Shown one piece after another: positions 1 through 8,594 of a stretch of 57,809 bases of DNA (position 1 is the first letter of the stretch; every line of letters starts with the position of its first letter). Under the pieces are notes generated by a model. The model was given only the letters and a program-made list of their open reading frames with translations. It was not told the origin of the DNA and did not search any database. The DNA lies in contig JADJSZ010000053.1 of NCBI GenBank assembly GCA_016711405.1, positions 1 to 57,809 on the forward strand, given 5' to 3'. The DNA is from Candidatus Hadersleviella danica (GTDB taxonomy: Bacteria; Chloroflexota; Anaerolineae; Promineifilales; Promineifilaceae). A program made the position numbers and the translations under genes.

Positions 1-1056
1 TTGCAGTATTGTGGAACTGTTGGTAAAGGCTTATTGGAGCCGTATAAGGGGCGGGTGTTTCGACGTCGCGCTGTGGCTCAGGGGATGTTTGTACAATCGG
101 AGAAGTTTGTGGTAGGCGCATCGGGGCAGGTGGATGATATTTCCATCTATGGGCAGCGAGAGAGCAACGGGCGACATGGCGTAGCTTTGAGTGATGAATT
201 TGGCCATTCAGGGCATCAACAGTTCGCAGGTGAAGTGGAACCATGAGGGGTCTTTTCTGAACAATGCCCACAAGGATTTGCGGGCCGATTTTGTAATTGC
301 CAATCCGCCGTTTAACGATAGCGATTGGAGCGGCGATTTATTGCGGGGAGACGGCCGCTGGCAATACGGCACACCACCCACGGGCAACGCCAACTTCCCG
401 CGTGGCTCAACATGGTGTACCGCGCCCACAGGGCGGGCAAGGGCGGTGCTGAAGCCAGGAGGCGTGACCAGCAAGACGAGTGGCGAGGGGAGTCCGGCGG
501 GCGATGATTGAGCAGGGCAATTTGATTGATTGCATTGTGAACCTGCCCGCCAAGCTGTTCCTGAACACCCAAATTCCCGCCGCGCTCTGGTTTCTCAATC
601 GCGGCCGTGGTTCCGCCCACCCCCGCGCGGGGGAGATTTTGTTTATAGATGCGCAGCACATGGGGCATCTCATCAGCGGCGCACGCAGGAGCTGGCGACC
701 GAGGGAAGTTGCAAAAGTTGCGACCACCACCACGCATGGCGCACGAATTTGAAGCGGGGTACGAGGATGTGAAGGGGTTTTGCGCTTCTGTGCCGCTGGC
801 GCGGGTGGCGGAGCTGGATTATGTGCTGACCCCTGGCCGTTATGTGGGGTTGCCCGAGGAGGAGGATGAGTTTGATTTTGGGGAGCGGTTTGCCGCGCTG
901 AAGGCGGAGTTTGAGGCGCAATTGGCGGAGGAAGCGGCGCTGAATGAGGCGATAGTGGCCAATTTGGCCAAATTACCAACGCCCCACCGTAGTGGCGTTG
1001 ATATTGCGCTCCGACTCCTGATGTTACAAAATGTTGAGCCCCGCTATAGGTGGTGA
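1..1056 (+). CDS. hsdM: HsdM, type I restriction-modification DNA methyltransferase (5'-truncated, frameshifted)
   Basis: N6-adenine methyltransferase subunit of a type I restriction-modification complex. The window opens inside the gene. Visible blocks, spread over three frames, are LLEPYKGRVF, GMFVQSEKFV and DISIYGQ (SAM-binding motif I region, about 30-155), MNLAIQGI and ADFVIANPPFNDSDW (catalytic NPPF, about 190-320), then RRAMIEQGNLIDCIVNLPAKLF and TQIPAALWFLNR (about 500-600) and a C-terminal helical part (about 735-980). At least four indels separate these blocks, one of them inside motif I. The C-terminus, after the block ending NLAKLPT, runs into a REP doublet at 989 that supplies the stop. 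Followed by a RAYT remnant, then hsdS and hsdR. Identity is clear; whether it is a pseudogene or sequence error is not. Confidence 0.85.
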
Positions 1057-1087
1057 GTGGGAAAGAGCGCAAATTTTGCGCCACTAC
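989..1087 (+). repeat. REP doublet, 99 bp, copy 1
   Basis: A degenerate copy of the 99-bp element. It starts GTAGTGGCG, has an imperfect first palindrome, a spacer containing GTTACAAAATGTTG and CCCCGCTATA, and a second palindrome GCGCAAATTTTGCGC followed by CACTAC. It overlaps the 3' end of hsdM. A further half-palindrome (AATATATTGCGCCACTAC) lies at 1121-1138, after the linker seen in the other copies. Confidence 0.85.
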
Positions 1088-1151
1088 GACGGGGCAATGG
1101 TTTTATGGCATGGGAGAAACAATATATTGCGCCACTACGGAAGTATTATTG

Positions 1152-1695
1152 ATGCGGAAACACACACGCAAATCAATTCGTTACGCTGGCTGGGATTACC
1201 GCACCCCCGGCTATTATTTTGTGACCACTTGCACCCACGACGGCACACCAACCATGCGTTTGGGGCGGTGGAACGGGAAACGGCCGTTGTCCAACTTTCC
1301 CCGCTCGGCCACCTTGTGGCCCAATATTGGGCCGAAACACCCGCCCATTTTGCCCATGTGGCGTTGGATGAATGGGTGGTGATGCCGAACCATTTCCACG
1401 GCATCATCCACATTGTGGATTACCCCGCCCAACCTGTGGTGCCGCAAAATTTGGCTCCCCAACGGTCGAGTACACGCCCGGCAGGGTCGTTGGGCAGAAT
1501 GCGGCGGGTTTCAAGCCAGCCGTGACACGCGCATACAATCAGCAACCGCATAGCCCCAAACAGTCAGTGTAGCGGCAAAGGTATTGGGAGCGGATTGTTC
1601 GCAATGAGCGGGAGTTGGATGCGATACGGCGTTATATTCAGCAGAACCCCGCGCAATGGGCGCATGACCGCGACAATTTGGAGGTGTTGCTGAGC
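1152..1695 (+). pseudogene. RAYT: REP-associated Y1 tyrosine transposase (frameshifted)
   Basis: A single-strand HUH/Y1 transposase of the TnpA-REP family, which mobilises or processes REP palindromes. The N-terminus RYAGWDYRTPGYYFVTTCTH is typical. After a frame change near 1245 follows WVVMPNHFHGIIHIVD with the HUH-type metal motif HFH (about 1375-1425). After further indels comes RNERELDAIRRYIQQNPAQW (about 1600-1660), whose Tyr is the expected nucleophile. The end is unclear because the frame reads on into REP DNA and encodes SGAVYCA-type peptides. At least two indels break the reading frame. It lies between hsdM and hsdS with REPs on both sides, the usual arrangement of a RAYT and its substrates. 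Confidence 0.85.
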
Positions 1696-1711
1696 CGCAT
1701 GACGTACATCC

Positions 1712-1943
1712 GTAGTGGCGCAGTATACTGCGCCATCGCCGTGTGTGACGGGGTGGGGCGCAAATTGCGCCACTACGGTGGGGTAATGGTTGTTTGGCGT
1801 AGTGGCGCAGTATACTGCGCCCTAATTGCAGTGTTACGAAATGGTGTACCGCGTTATGTGGTGGGTGGGGGTAGGGCGCAAAATTTTGCGCCACTACGGT
1901 AGGGGTAATGGTTATTTAGCGTAGTGGCGCAGTATACTGCGCC
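1712..1943 (+). repeat. REP cluster: one shortened doublet, one full 99-bp doublet and a half
   Basis: Palindrome B (GTAGTGGCGCAGTATACTGC plus GCC) at 1712-1734, 1799-1821 and 1921-1943. Palindrome A (GGCGCAAAATTTTGCGCC plus ACTAC, or a shorter variant) at 1757-1776 and 1874-1897. The full doublet spans 1799-1897, exactly 99 bp. The first doublet is 65 bp because its spacer is shortened. The linkers between doublets (1777-1798 and 1898-1920) are near-identical, core GGGTAATGGTT. This is a BIME-like array directly downstream of the RAYT. Confidence 0.9.
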
Positions 1944-1985
1944 CCGTTGGGCGGGGGGGATAGTGGTTTGGTGAGGTGGATGTTT

Positions 1986-3130
1986 GAGTGAATGGAAAGA
2001 TTTTAAAATCGGAAAGACTGGCTGAAATTTCAGAATCACAAACGCATACCATTAAGTTCTACCCAAACAAGTACCGTAGGGCCTTTTCGTTATTACGTGC
2101 ATCAGGAATTATTGTTACGTGACGATTTTATATTTGAAGGTGAATACGTTTTAATCTCTGAAGATGGTGAAAATTTAAGAACACGCAAGACACCTATTGC
2201 TTTCAAAGCCAATGGCAAGTTTTGGGTAAACAACCATGCTCACATTCTAAAATGCTACGAAGAGCATATGAACAATCTGCTCATCTATTACTTTCAATCA
2301 TTGGATTTGCATGAATTTATAACTGGTGCGGTTCAACCAAAATTAAATAAATCTAGGCTCTGTGTTCCATTCCCATTTTTACCAACCAATGTTGCGGAGC
2401 AGAAGCGGATTGCGGCCGTGCTTTCCTCGCTGGACGACAAGATAGATTTGCTCCACCGCCAAAACTCAAACGCTAGAGGCCACGGCCGAGGCTCTCTTCC
2501 GCCACTGGTTCATCGAACAAGCCCAACCCGATTGGGAGGAGAAGCCCCTCCAGTCAAATTGCTGATTTTCTAAACGGTTTGGCCTGCCAAAAGTACCCAC
2601 CCCAAAATGATTCAGAAAAGTTGCCCGTCTTGAAAATCAAAGAACTCAGTAGTGGCATATCAGAATCATCCGATTGGGTAACAAGCACAGTTAATGCCAA
2701 GTACATTGTCGAAACAGGGGATGTTATTTTTGCATGGTCAGCTTCTCTTATGGTTAAAGTTTGGCATGGTGGGAAATGTGTGCTAAATCAGCATCTCTTT
2801 AAAGTAACCTCAGCAGATTTTCCAAAATGGTTTTATCTCATGTGGTGCAAGTATCATTTGGTGGAATTTATTTCCATCTCTTTAAGCCATTCCACAACAA
2901 TGGGGCATATCAAAAGGGGTGATTTGGATACGGCAATGGTATTTGTTCCCTCCCCACGAGAAATTGCAGCAATGTCTGAGCAAATGACCCCATTGCTCAA
3001 CAAACAAATTGCCAACACCAAGCAAATCCGCACCCTCGAAACCCTGCGGGATACCCTCCTCCCCGCTCATGCCGGGAGGAGCAGATCGCCCTGTATGCGG
3101 GGTAGTGGCAAAATTTTGCCCCGCCACTAG
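1986..3130 (+). CDS. hsdS: HsdS, type I restriction-modification specificity subunit (frameshifted)
   Basis: Target-recognition subunit of the type I system; it directs HsdM and HsdR to a bipartite DNA site. The likely start is TTG 1986 (LSEWKDFKIG). First target-recognition domain: YVLISEDGENLRTRKT and FWVNNHAHIL (about 2140-2260). Central conserved helix: AEQKRIAAVLSSLDDKIDLL then LEATAEALFRHWFIEQ (about 2395-2520, across an indel). Second domain: ADFLNGLACQKYPP to GDVIFAWSASL and GGKCVLNQHLF (about 2560-2820). Second helix: NKQIANTKQIRTLETLRDTLLP (about 3000-3065). Indels lie near 2020, 2480 and 2545. The last codons and the stop fall in REP DNA beginning about 3101. Confidence 0.85.
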
Positions 3131-3277
3131 GGGGCGCGCAGGTGCCGCGCCCCCCCCAATCCGCCGTGAGTGGCGCAAACGATTGCGCCCCACCACCCCA
3201 ATGGCGCAGTATACTGCGCCACTACGCCGACGAACAACCATAACCCCACCGTAGTGGCGCAAATTTTGCGCCACTGC
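3101..3277 (+). repeat. REP cluster at the 3' end of hsdS
   Basis: A variant palindrome with core GGCAAAATTTTGCC at 3101-3130, a shortened doublet at 3166-3225 (AGTGGCGCAAACGATTGCGCC ... palindrome B), the 25-nt linker read in reverse (core AACAACCATAACCCC), and palindrome A at 3251-3277. The orientation is opposite to the 1712-1943 cluster. Confidence 0.85.
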
Positions 3278-3586
3278 ATGCCAATCCGCCGATGGCGGGG
3301 TGACAAATCGTTGTGTGGCAAAGGCCGTTGGCAATACAAGCAAGCAATCATCTCTAAACGCTATATACCCAATAACTCTAAATGGGTTCTTGTAAAATAG
3401 GTTCGTTATAAAAATTTACAAGAAGATTTACAAGAAGATATGCAAAAAACACCTTAGCTACCAGAGGAAACCCTCTTGTCAAACCGCTAATTTTTACAAA
3501 AGAAAGCCTCATGTTTTACAAGACATTACTCAGAGCCTCTTGTCAATGTGCAATTTTGGCACATTCCCCACACAGGTTGAATCACT
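3278..3586. other. Intergenic region upstream of hsdR with direct repeats
   Basis: No gene is seen. The region is AT-rich compared with its surroundings. It holds a perfect 12-bp tandem repeat, TTTACAAGAAGA (3415-3426 and 3427-3438), and an 11-bp direct repeat, CCTCTTGTCAA (3472-3482 and 3536-3546), 64 bp apart, plus two TTTTACAA words between them. It may be a control region for hsdR. Confidence 0.6.
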
Positions 3587-6500
3587 ATGACGCAACTCAA
3601 CGAAGCCGACATCGAACAGTTGGCCATCGAGCAACTGCACAAGTGTGGGCTACACCCATCTCCGGCCCCCCACATTGCCCCCGGCGCCCCCCACGCCGAG
3701 CGCACCAGCTACAGCGATGTCTTTCTGCTGGGGCGGCTGGAACAGGCGGTGGCGCGGCTGAACCCGCGTTTGCCTGCGGCCGTGCGCCATGCGGCCGTGC
3801 GCGAGGTGCAACGCCAACACACCCCCGACCTGCTGACCAACAACGAAGCCTTCCACCGCCTACTCACCACAGGCATCCCCATCACCACCCAGCGGGATGG
3901 GCAAGAGCGGGGCGAACTGGTCTGGCTGATAGACTTTGACCAGCCCGAGACCAACGACTTTGTCGTCGTCAGCCAACTGCGGCTGGTGGACCAGCAAACC
4001 AGCAAGCGGCTCGACTTGGTGCTGTTTGTCAACGGCCTGCCGCTAGTCGTTCTGGAACTCAAAAACGGGGCTGACGAACGCGCCACCCTCCACCACGCCT
4101 ACGAACAACTGCAAACCTACAAAGCGCAATTCCCCGCCCTCTTCATCCCCAACGCCCTCTTGGTCATCTCGGATGGCTTGGAGGCGCGGGTCGGTTCGTT
4201 GGCGGCTGGCTTCAGTCGGTTCATGGCGTGGAAGAGTGCCGACGGCCGCAACGAAGCCTCCCCCCTTGTCAGCCAACTCCAAACGCTCATTCAGGGCCTG
4301 CTCAACCCCACCACCTTGCTGGATATGGTGCGCCATTTCGTTGTTTTTGAGCAGGGCAAGCGGGAAGACCCGCACACGGGGCTAATCAGCCTGAGCCTGA
4401 CCAAAAAGGTGGCGGCGTATCACCAGTATTACGCTGTCAATGCGGCCGTGGCCTCCACCCTGCGGGCGGCGGCCGAGGTGGGGGAGGCGCTCATGGCGCG
4501 AGAATCGCCCGGCCGCTATGGCCTGCCGGGCACGGCCGACCAACCCAAGGGCGACCAAAAGGCGGGCGTGGTGTGGCACACCCAAGGCTCGGGCAAATCC
4601 CTCTCCATGCTCTTCTATGCGGGCAAAATCATCCTGCAACTACACAACCCCACCCTCGTCATCATCACCGACCGCAACGACCTCGATGACCAACTGTTCG
4701 AGACCTTTAGCGCGGGCAAACAGTTGTTGCGCCAAGAGCCGATTCAGGCCGAAAGCAGGGAGCATTTGCAAAGCCTGCTCAAAGTCGCCTCGGGCGGGGT
4801 CATCTTCACCACCATCCAAAAGTTCCAGCCAGCCGAGGGCAACATCTACCAAACGCTCACCGAGCGGCGCAACGTCGTCGTCATTGCCGACGAGGCGCAC
4901 CGCACCCACTATGGCTTTGCCGCCAAAGTGGTGAATGAGCGAGACGGAACGGGGCAGGTGGTGGGGCAAAAGATGGTCTATGGCTTTGCCAAATACCTGC
5001 GCGATGCGTTGCCCAAAGCGACTTTCTTGGGCTTCACGGGCACGCCCATCGAAAAGACGGATGTGAACACGCCGGCCGTATTTGGCAACTATGTGGATAT
5101 CTACGACATTGCCCAAGCTGTGGAAGATGGGGCCACGGTGCGCATTTATTACGAAAGTCGGCTGGCCAAGGTCGGCCTCAGCGAGGAGGGCAAGCGGCTC
5201 ATTGCCGAGCTGGACGAGGAGCTAGAAGAGGATGAACTGAGCGAAACCCAAAAGGCGAAGGCCAAATGGACCAAAATGGAAGCGTTGATTGGGAGCAATC
5301 AGCGGCTCCACAACATCGCCCGCGATATTGTGACCCATTTTGAGGCGCGGCAAGAGGTGTTTGCGGGCAAGGGGATGGTGGTCTGCATGTCGCGCCGCAT
5401 TGCGGCCGAATTGTATGCGGCCGTTGTGGCTCTGCGCCCCGCATGGCACAGCGACGATTTGCGGCAGGGGGAGGTGAAGGTGGTGATGACGGCCGTTTCC
5501 AGCGATGGCCCCGACATGACCCGCCATCACACCACCAAAGAGCAACGCCAACGGTTGGCCGAACCGAACGCATGAAGAACGATGACGACCCGCTCAAATT
5601 GGTCATTGTGCGGGATATGTGGCTCACGGGCTTCGATGTGCCCAGCCTGCACACCCTCTACATTGATAAGCCGATGCGCGGCCACAACCTCATGCAAGCC
5701 ATCGCCCGTGTCAACCGCGTCCACAAGGACAAGCAGGGGGGGCTGGTGGTGGATTATCTGGGCATTGCGGCCGATTTGCAGGACGCGCTGGCCTTTTATG
5801 CGGATGCGGGCGGCAAGGGCGACCCGACGTTGGCGCAGGAGCAGGCGGTGGCACTGATGCAGGAAAAGGTGGAGGTGGTCGCGGCCATGTTCCACGGCTT
5901 CCCCTATCGGGCCTATTTTTCGGCGGGCACGGCCGAAAAGCTGGGGCTGATTTTGGCCGCGCAAGCGCACATTTTGGGGCTGGCAGAGGGGCGCGAGCGG
6001 TTTATCACGGCCGTGACCGCCCTCTCCCAAGCGTTCGCCATCGCCATTCCCCACGAACAAGCAATGGCCACAAAGAGGGAGGTGGGCTTTTTCCAAGCCA
6101 TCAAGGCGCGGCTGGCGCAATTTGCCCCAGCGGGCAACGGCCGTAGCGATGTGGAACTGGAAACGACGATTCGCCAAGTGATAGACAAGGCGTTGGTCTC
6201 CGAACAGGTGGTGGATATTTACAGCGCGGCAGGCATCAAAAAGCCCGATATCTCGATTTTGTCGGATGAGTTTCTGGCGGAGTTGAAGGGGCACGCCTAC
6301 CCCAATGTGGCCTTGGAAGTGTTGAAGAAATTGCTGATGGATGATCTCAAGGTGCGTGCCAAAAAGAATTTGGTGCTGAGCCAATCGCTGTTGGAGATGT
6401 TGGAAAGTGCGCTTCGCCGCTACCACAACAAAATTCTCACGGCGGCCGAGGTCATCGAAGAGCTGATTCATATCAGCAAGGATGTGGTGGCGGGAGATAC

Positions 6501-6806
6501 GGAAGCGCACAAGTTGGGGCTGACTGATTTTGAGTATGCGTTTTACACGGCCGTGGCCGCCAACAACAGCGCCCGCGACTTGATGAGTAAAGAGAAATTG
6601 CGCGAACTGGCCGTGGTGCTGACCCAAAAGGTGCGCGAAAATGCGACAATTGATTGGACGATTAAAGAGAATGTGCGGCCAAACTGAAGGTAATTGTGAA
6701 GCGCACGTTGCGCTATTATGGCTACCCCCCCGATATGGAGCTGTTAGCTACAGAAACAGTCCTGAAACAAGCTGAAATTCTGGCCGAGGAGTTAGTAGGG
6801 ACATAA
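3587..6806 (+). CDS. hsdR: HsdR, type I restriction endonuclease/translocase subunit (two frameshifts)
   Basis: DNA-translocating restriction subunit, about 1070 aa if repaired, which is normal for the family. Visible in order: nuclease core D143 and E157-L-K159 (VVLELKNG), Walker A GSGKS at 334-338, DEAH box at 435-438 (IADEAHRTHYGF), motif III FLGFTGTPI, and motif VI QAIARVNRVHKDKQGG. The first frame breaks near 5562 at an apparent 5-bp duplication (CCGAACCGAACG). The second frame breaks at 6677, where GCGGGCC appears to have lost a G, giving a false stop at 6687. The true C-terminus VIVKRTLRYYGYPPD to EELVGT continues to TAA 6804-6806 and matches the family's end. A REP doublet starts 3 nt after the stop. 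Confidence 0.92.
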
Positions 6807-6808
6807 AT

Positions 6809-6957
6809 GTAGTGGCGCAAAATTTTGCGCCCTTTTCACTCCCACCATGTAGCGGGGCACAACATTCTGTAACACTGGGAGTAGGGCGCAGTATACTGCG
6901 CCACTACGCCGAACAACTATTGCCCAGCCGTAGTGGCGTAAAATTTTGCGCCACCAC
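6809..6957 (-). repeat. REP doublet (99 bp) plus single REP, 3' of hsdR
   Basis: The doublet 6809-6907 is exactly 99 bp and inverted relative to 1799-1897: palindrome A at 6809-6831, a conserved spacer (CACAACATTCTGTAACACTG), and palindrome B at 6885-6907. The linker GCCGAACAACTATTGCCCAG and another palindrome A (6930-6957, one mismatch) follow. Confidence 0.9.
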
Positions 6958-6988
6958 ATCCATGTTCCATTTAGGAGAATGATAGAAC

Positions 6989-8494
6989 ATGCCACATATG
7001 CAAATACCCACTCTTTTGGTGGATATGATGAAGAGAAGTGTTGAGGATGATTGTGCTTGTCCCGACCATGCCTTTTTGTTTGCGGCCGAACCCCTCCCCC
7101 ACACCCTAGAAAACGATTGCGCCTGCCCCGACACCGCCTACCGCGCCCAGCCCAACCTCCCCACCGCCCCCCTCTACACCCCCACGGCCGATACCCATCA
7201 CCAACCCCTCCCTGCCAACTTCCACCTCCTGCACAGCCCCTTCGCCCCCGCAGGCCCGGCCGTCCTCAACCACGCGGGCTGGCAAGAGTGGCAAACCTTC
7301 CAAGACGGCCGCCCCCTCGACCCCACCAATCCGCTCCACCAACAACTTCTCGAGCAAACCCTCCTCCAGCCCCTCGGCGGCCGTTATACCCCCACCAGCA
7401 CCCAAGGCGAAACCCTCACCGCATGGCTCCATATCACCAACGCCTGCAACCTCGACTGCCCCTACTGCTATGTCCGCAAATCCTCCGCCCGCATGAGCGA
7501 GGCCACAGGGCTAAAAGCCATCCGCCAAATTTTTTACACCGCCCAACAGCAAGGGTTTAAGCAAGTTAAGCTCAAATATGCAGGGGGAGAAGCCACGCTC
7601 CACTTCCGTTTGGTCAAAAAACTACATGAGGAAGCCCAAATGCTTGCCCAGCAAACAGGGATTGGCTTGCGCGAAGTCGTTCTCAGCAACGGCTACCACA
7701 TCCGCCCCGCCGATGCGGAATGGCTGAAAGAGGCGGGCGTAAAGCTGATGGTTTCGCTGGATGGGGTGGGCGAATTGCATGACCAACAACGGCCGCTCAA
7801 AAATGGCGGCTCCACCTTCGACCAAATCCAACACACGGTTGACGAGGTTCTCCTCCCCCTTGGCCTCACCCCCGACATCACCATCACCCTCACCCGCCTC
7901 AATGCCCACGGCGCGGCCGAGGCGGTGCGTTGGTGCTTAGAGCGAAGCCTACCCATCAGCCTGAACTTTTACCGCCCCAACTTGCAATCTGCCTCGCGGG
8001 TGGAATTGGAACTAGAGGAGCAGGCGATTATGGCGGGGATGACGGCCGCTTACGCCGCCTTTGAGGAGCAGATGCCCACACGGCCGTTCCTCAACGGCCT
8101 GCTCGACCGCGTGCAAGCCGAGGCCCACACCCACACCTGCGGCGTACAACACAGCTACCTCGTCATCACCCACACGGGGCAATTGTCCCAATGCCAAATG
8201 CACCTCGGCCAGCCCGTCCAACCCCATTTGGAGGGCAACCTCATTCCTCTTGTCGCGGCGGGAACCATCCAAAACATCTCCGTAGACCAGAAAGAGGGGT
8301 GTCGCCAATGCGAATTCCGCTATCGCTGTTCGGGTGGTTGCCCCCTCGAAACCTACCGCGCCACTGGCCGCTGGGACATCAACAGCCCCCATTGCCGCAT
8401 CTACAAAACCCTTTGGCCACAAGCCTTGCGTCTTGAGGGATTGCGTTTGCTTAAAGCGCATGGAATCCAATTCAACGGTAACGCCTACAATTAA
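6989..8494 (+). CDS. Radical SAM/SPASM peptide-maturase-like protein with twin DCACPD N-terminus
   Basis: An intact 501-aa protein. The start ATG 6989 has a Shine-Dalgarno AGGAGA at 6973-6978. Residues 1-55 hold two copies of an acidic Cys motif: EDDCACPDHAF (Cys22, Cys24) and ENDCACPDTAY (Cys44, Cys46). Residues 76-125 (FHLLHSPFAPAGPAVLNHAGW) resemble the winged-helix recognition region that precedes many peptide-modifying radical SAM enzymes. The radical SAM cluster is C153-x3-C157-x2-C160 (CNLDCPYCY), followed by YAGGEATLH (GGE motif, SAM binding). The C-terminal SPASM domain has Cys384, 402, 438, 441, 447, 451 and 469 (CX2CX5CX3C core), enough for auxiliary 4Fe-4S clusters. The family modifies RiPP peptides or proteins; the substrate here is unknown. 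No separate precursor gene is seen, so the N-terminal repeats could be a fused substrate, cluster ligands or a regulatory tail (inference). Confidence 0.85.
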   Translation: MPHMQIPTLLVDMMKRSVEDDCACPDHAFLFAAEPLPHTLENDCACPDTAYRAQPNLPTAPLYTPTADTHHQPLPANFHLLHSPFAPAGPAVLNHAGWQEWQTFQDGRPLDPTNPLHQQLLEQTLLQPLGGRYTPTSTQGETLTAWLHITNACNLDCPYCYVRKSSARMSEATGLKAIRQIFYTAQQQGFKQVKLKYAGGEATLHFRLVKKLHEEAQMLAQQTGIGLREVVLSNGYHIRPADAEWLKEAGVKLMVSLDGVGELHDQQRPLKNGGSTFDQIQHTVDEVLLPLGLTPDITITLTRLNAHGAAEAVRWCLERSLPISLNFYRPNLQSASRVELELEEQAIMAGMTAAYAAFEEQMPTRPFLNGLLDRVQAEAHTHTCGVQHSYLVITHTGQLSQCQMHLGQPVQPHLEGNLIPLVAAGTIQNISVDQKEGCRQCEFRYRCSGGCPLETYRATGRWDINSPHCRIYKTLWPQALRLEGLRLLKAHGIQFNGNAYN

Positions 8495-8523
8495 TCCTCG
8501 GGCATTATTTATGATGGTTTCCC

Positions 8524-8557
8524 ACGGCCGTGTTCCCCCGAACACGGCCGTTTTTTC
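8524..8557 (+). terminator. Rho-independent terminator after the radical SAM gene
   Basis: Stem ACGGCCGTGTT / AACACGGCCGT with loop CCCCCG, followed by a T-run (TTTTTT). It lies 30 nt after the stop. The stem contains CGGCCG on both sides. Confidence 0.9.
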
Positions 8558-8580
8558 TTGGTCGAACCACCACCCCCCGC

Positions 8581-8586
8581 TATACT
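8581..8586 (+). promoter_or_regulatory. -10 box, likely leaderless promoter
   Basis: TATACT followed by an 8-nt C-rich gap (CCCCCACC) and the ATG at 8595, so the transcript would begin at or near the start codon. Four similar cases occur in the window. Confidence 0.5.
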
Positions 8587-8594
8587 CCCCCACC

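Noticed and set aside
1615..1902. An ORF encoding repeated SGAVYCA and AQNFAPLR peptides
   Set aside because: These peptides are translations of REP palindromes after the RAYT end, not a protein family.
1712..1943. CRISPR-like array
   Set aside because: The repeats are inverted palindromic doublets with conserved, not unique, spacers; no cas genes are present.
5560..5580. Programmed ribosomal frameshifting
   Set aside because: Breaks occur in many unrelated genes at ordinary short runs with no slippery site and pseudoknot; sequence error explains them better.
5527..6627. A 366-codon open frame on the minus strand
   Set aside because: It is antisense to hsdR, whose motifs are clear; the translation is His/Gln-rich shadow sequence.
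1..8494. A wider defence island around the hsd genes
   Set aside because: Apart from the type I system and a radical SAM protein without defence hallmarks, no other defence gene is recognisable.
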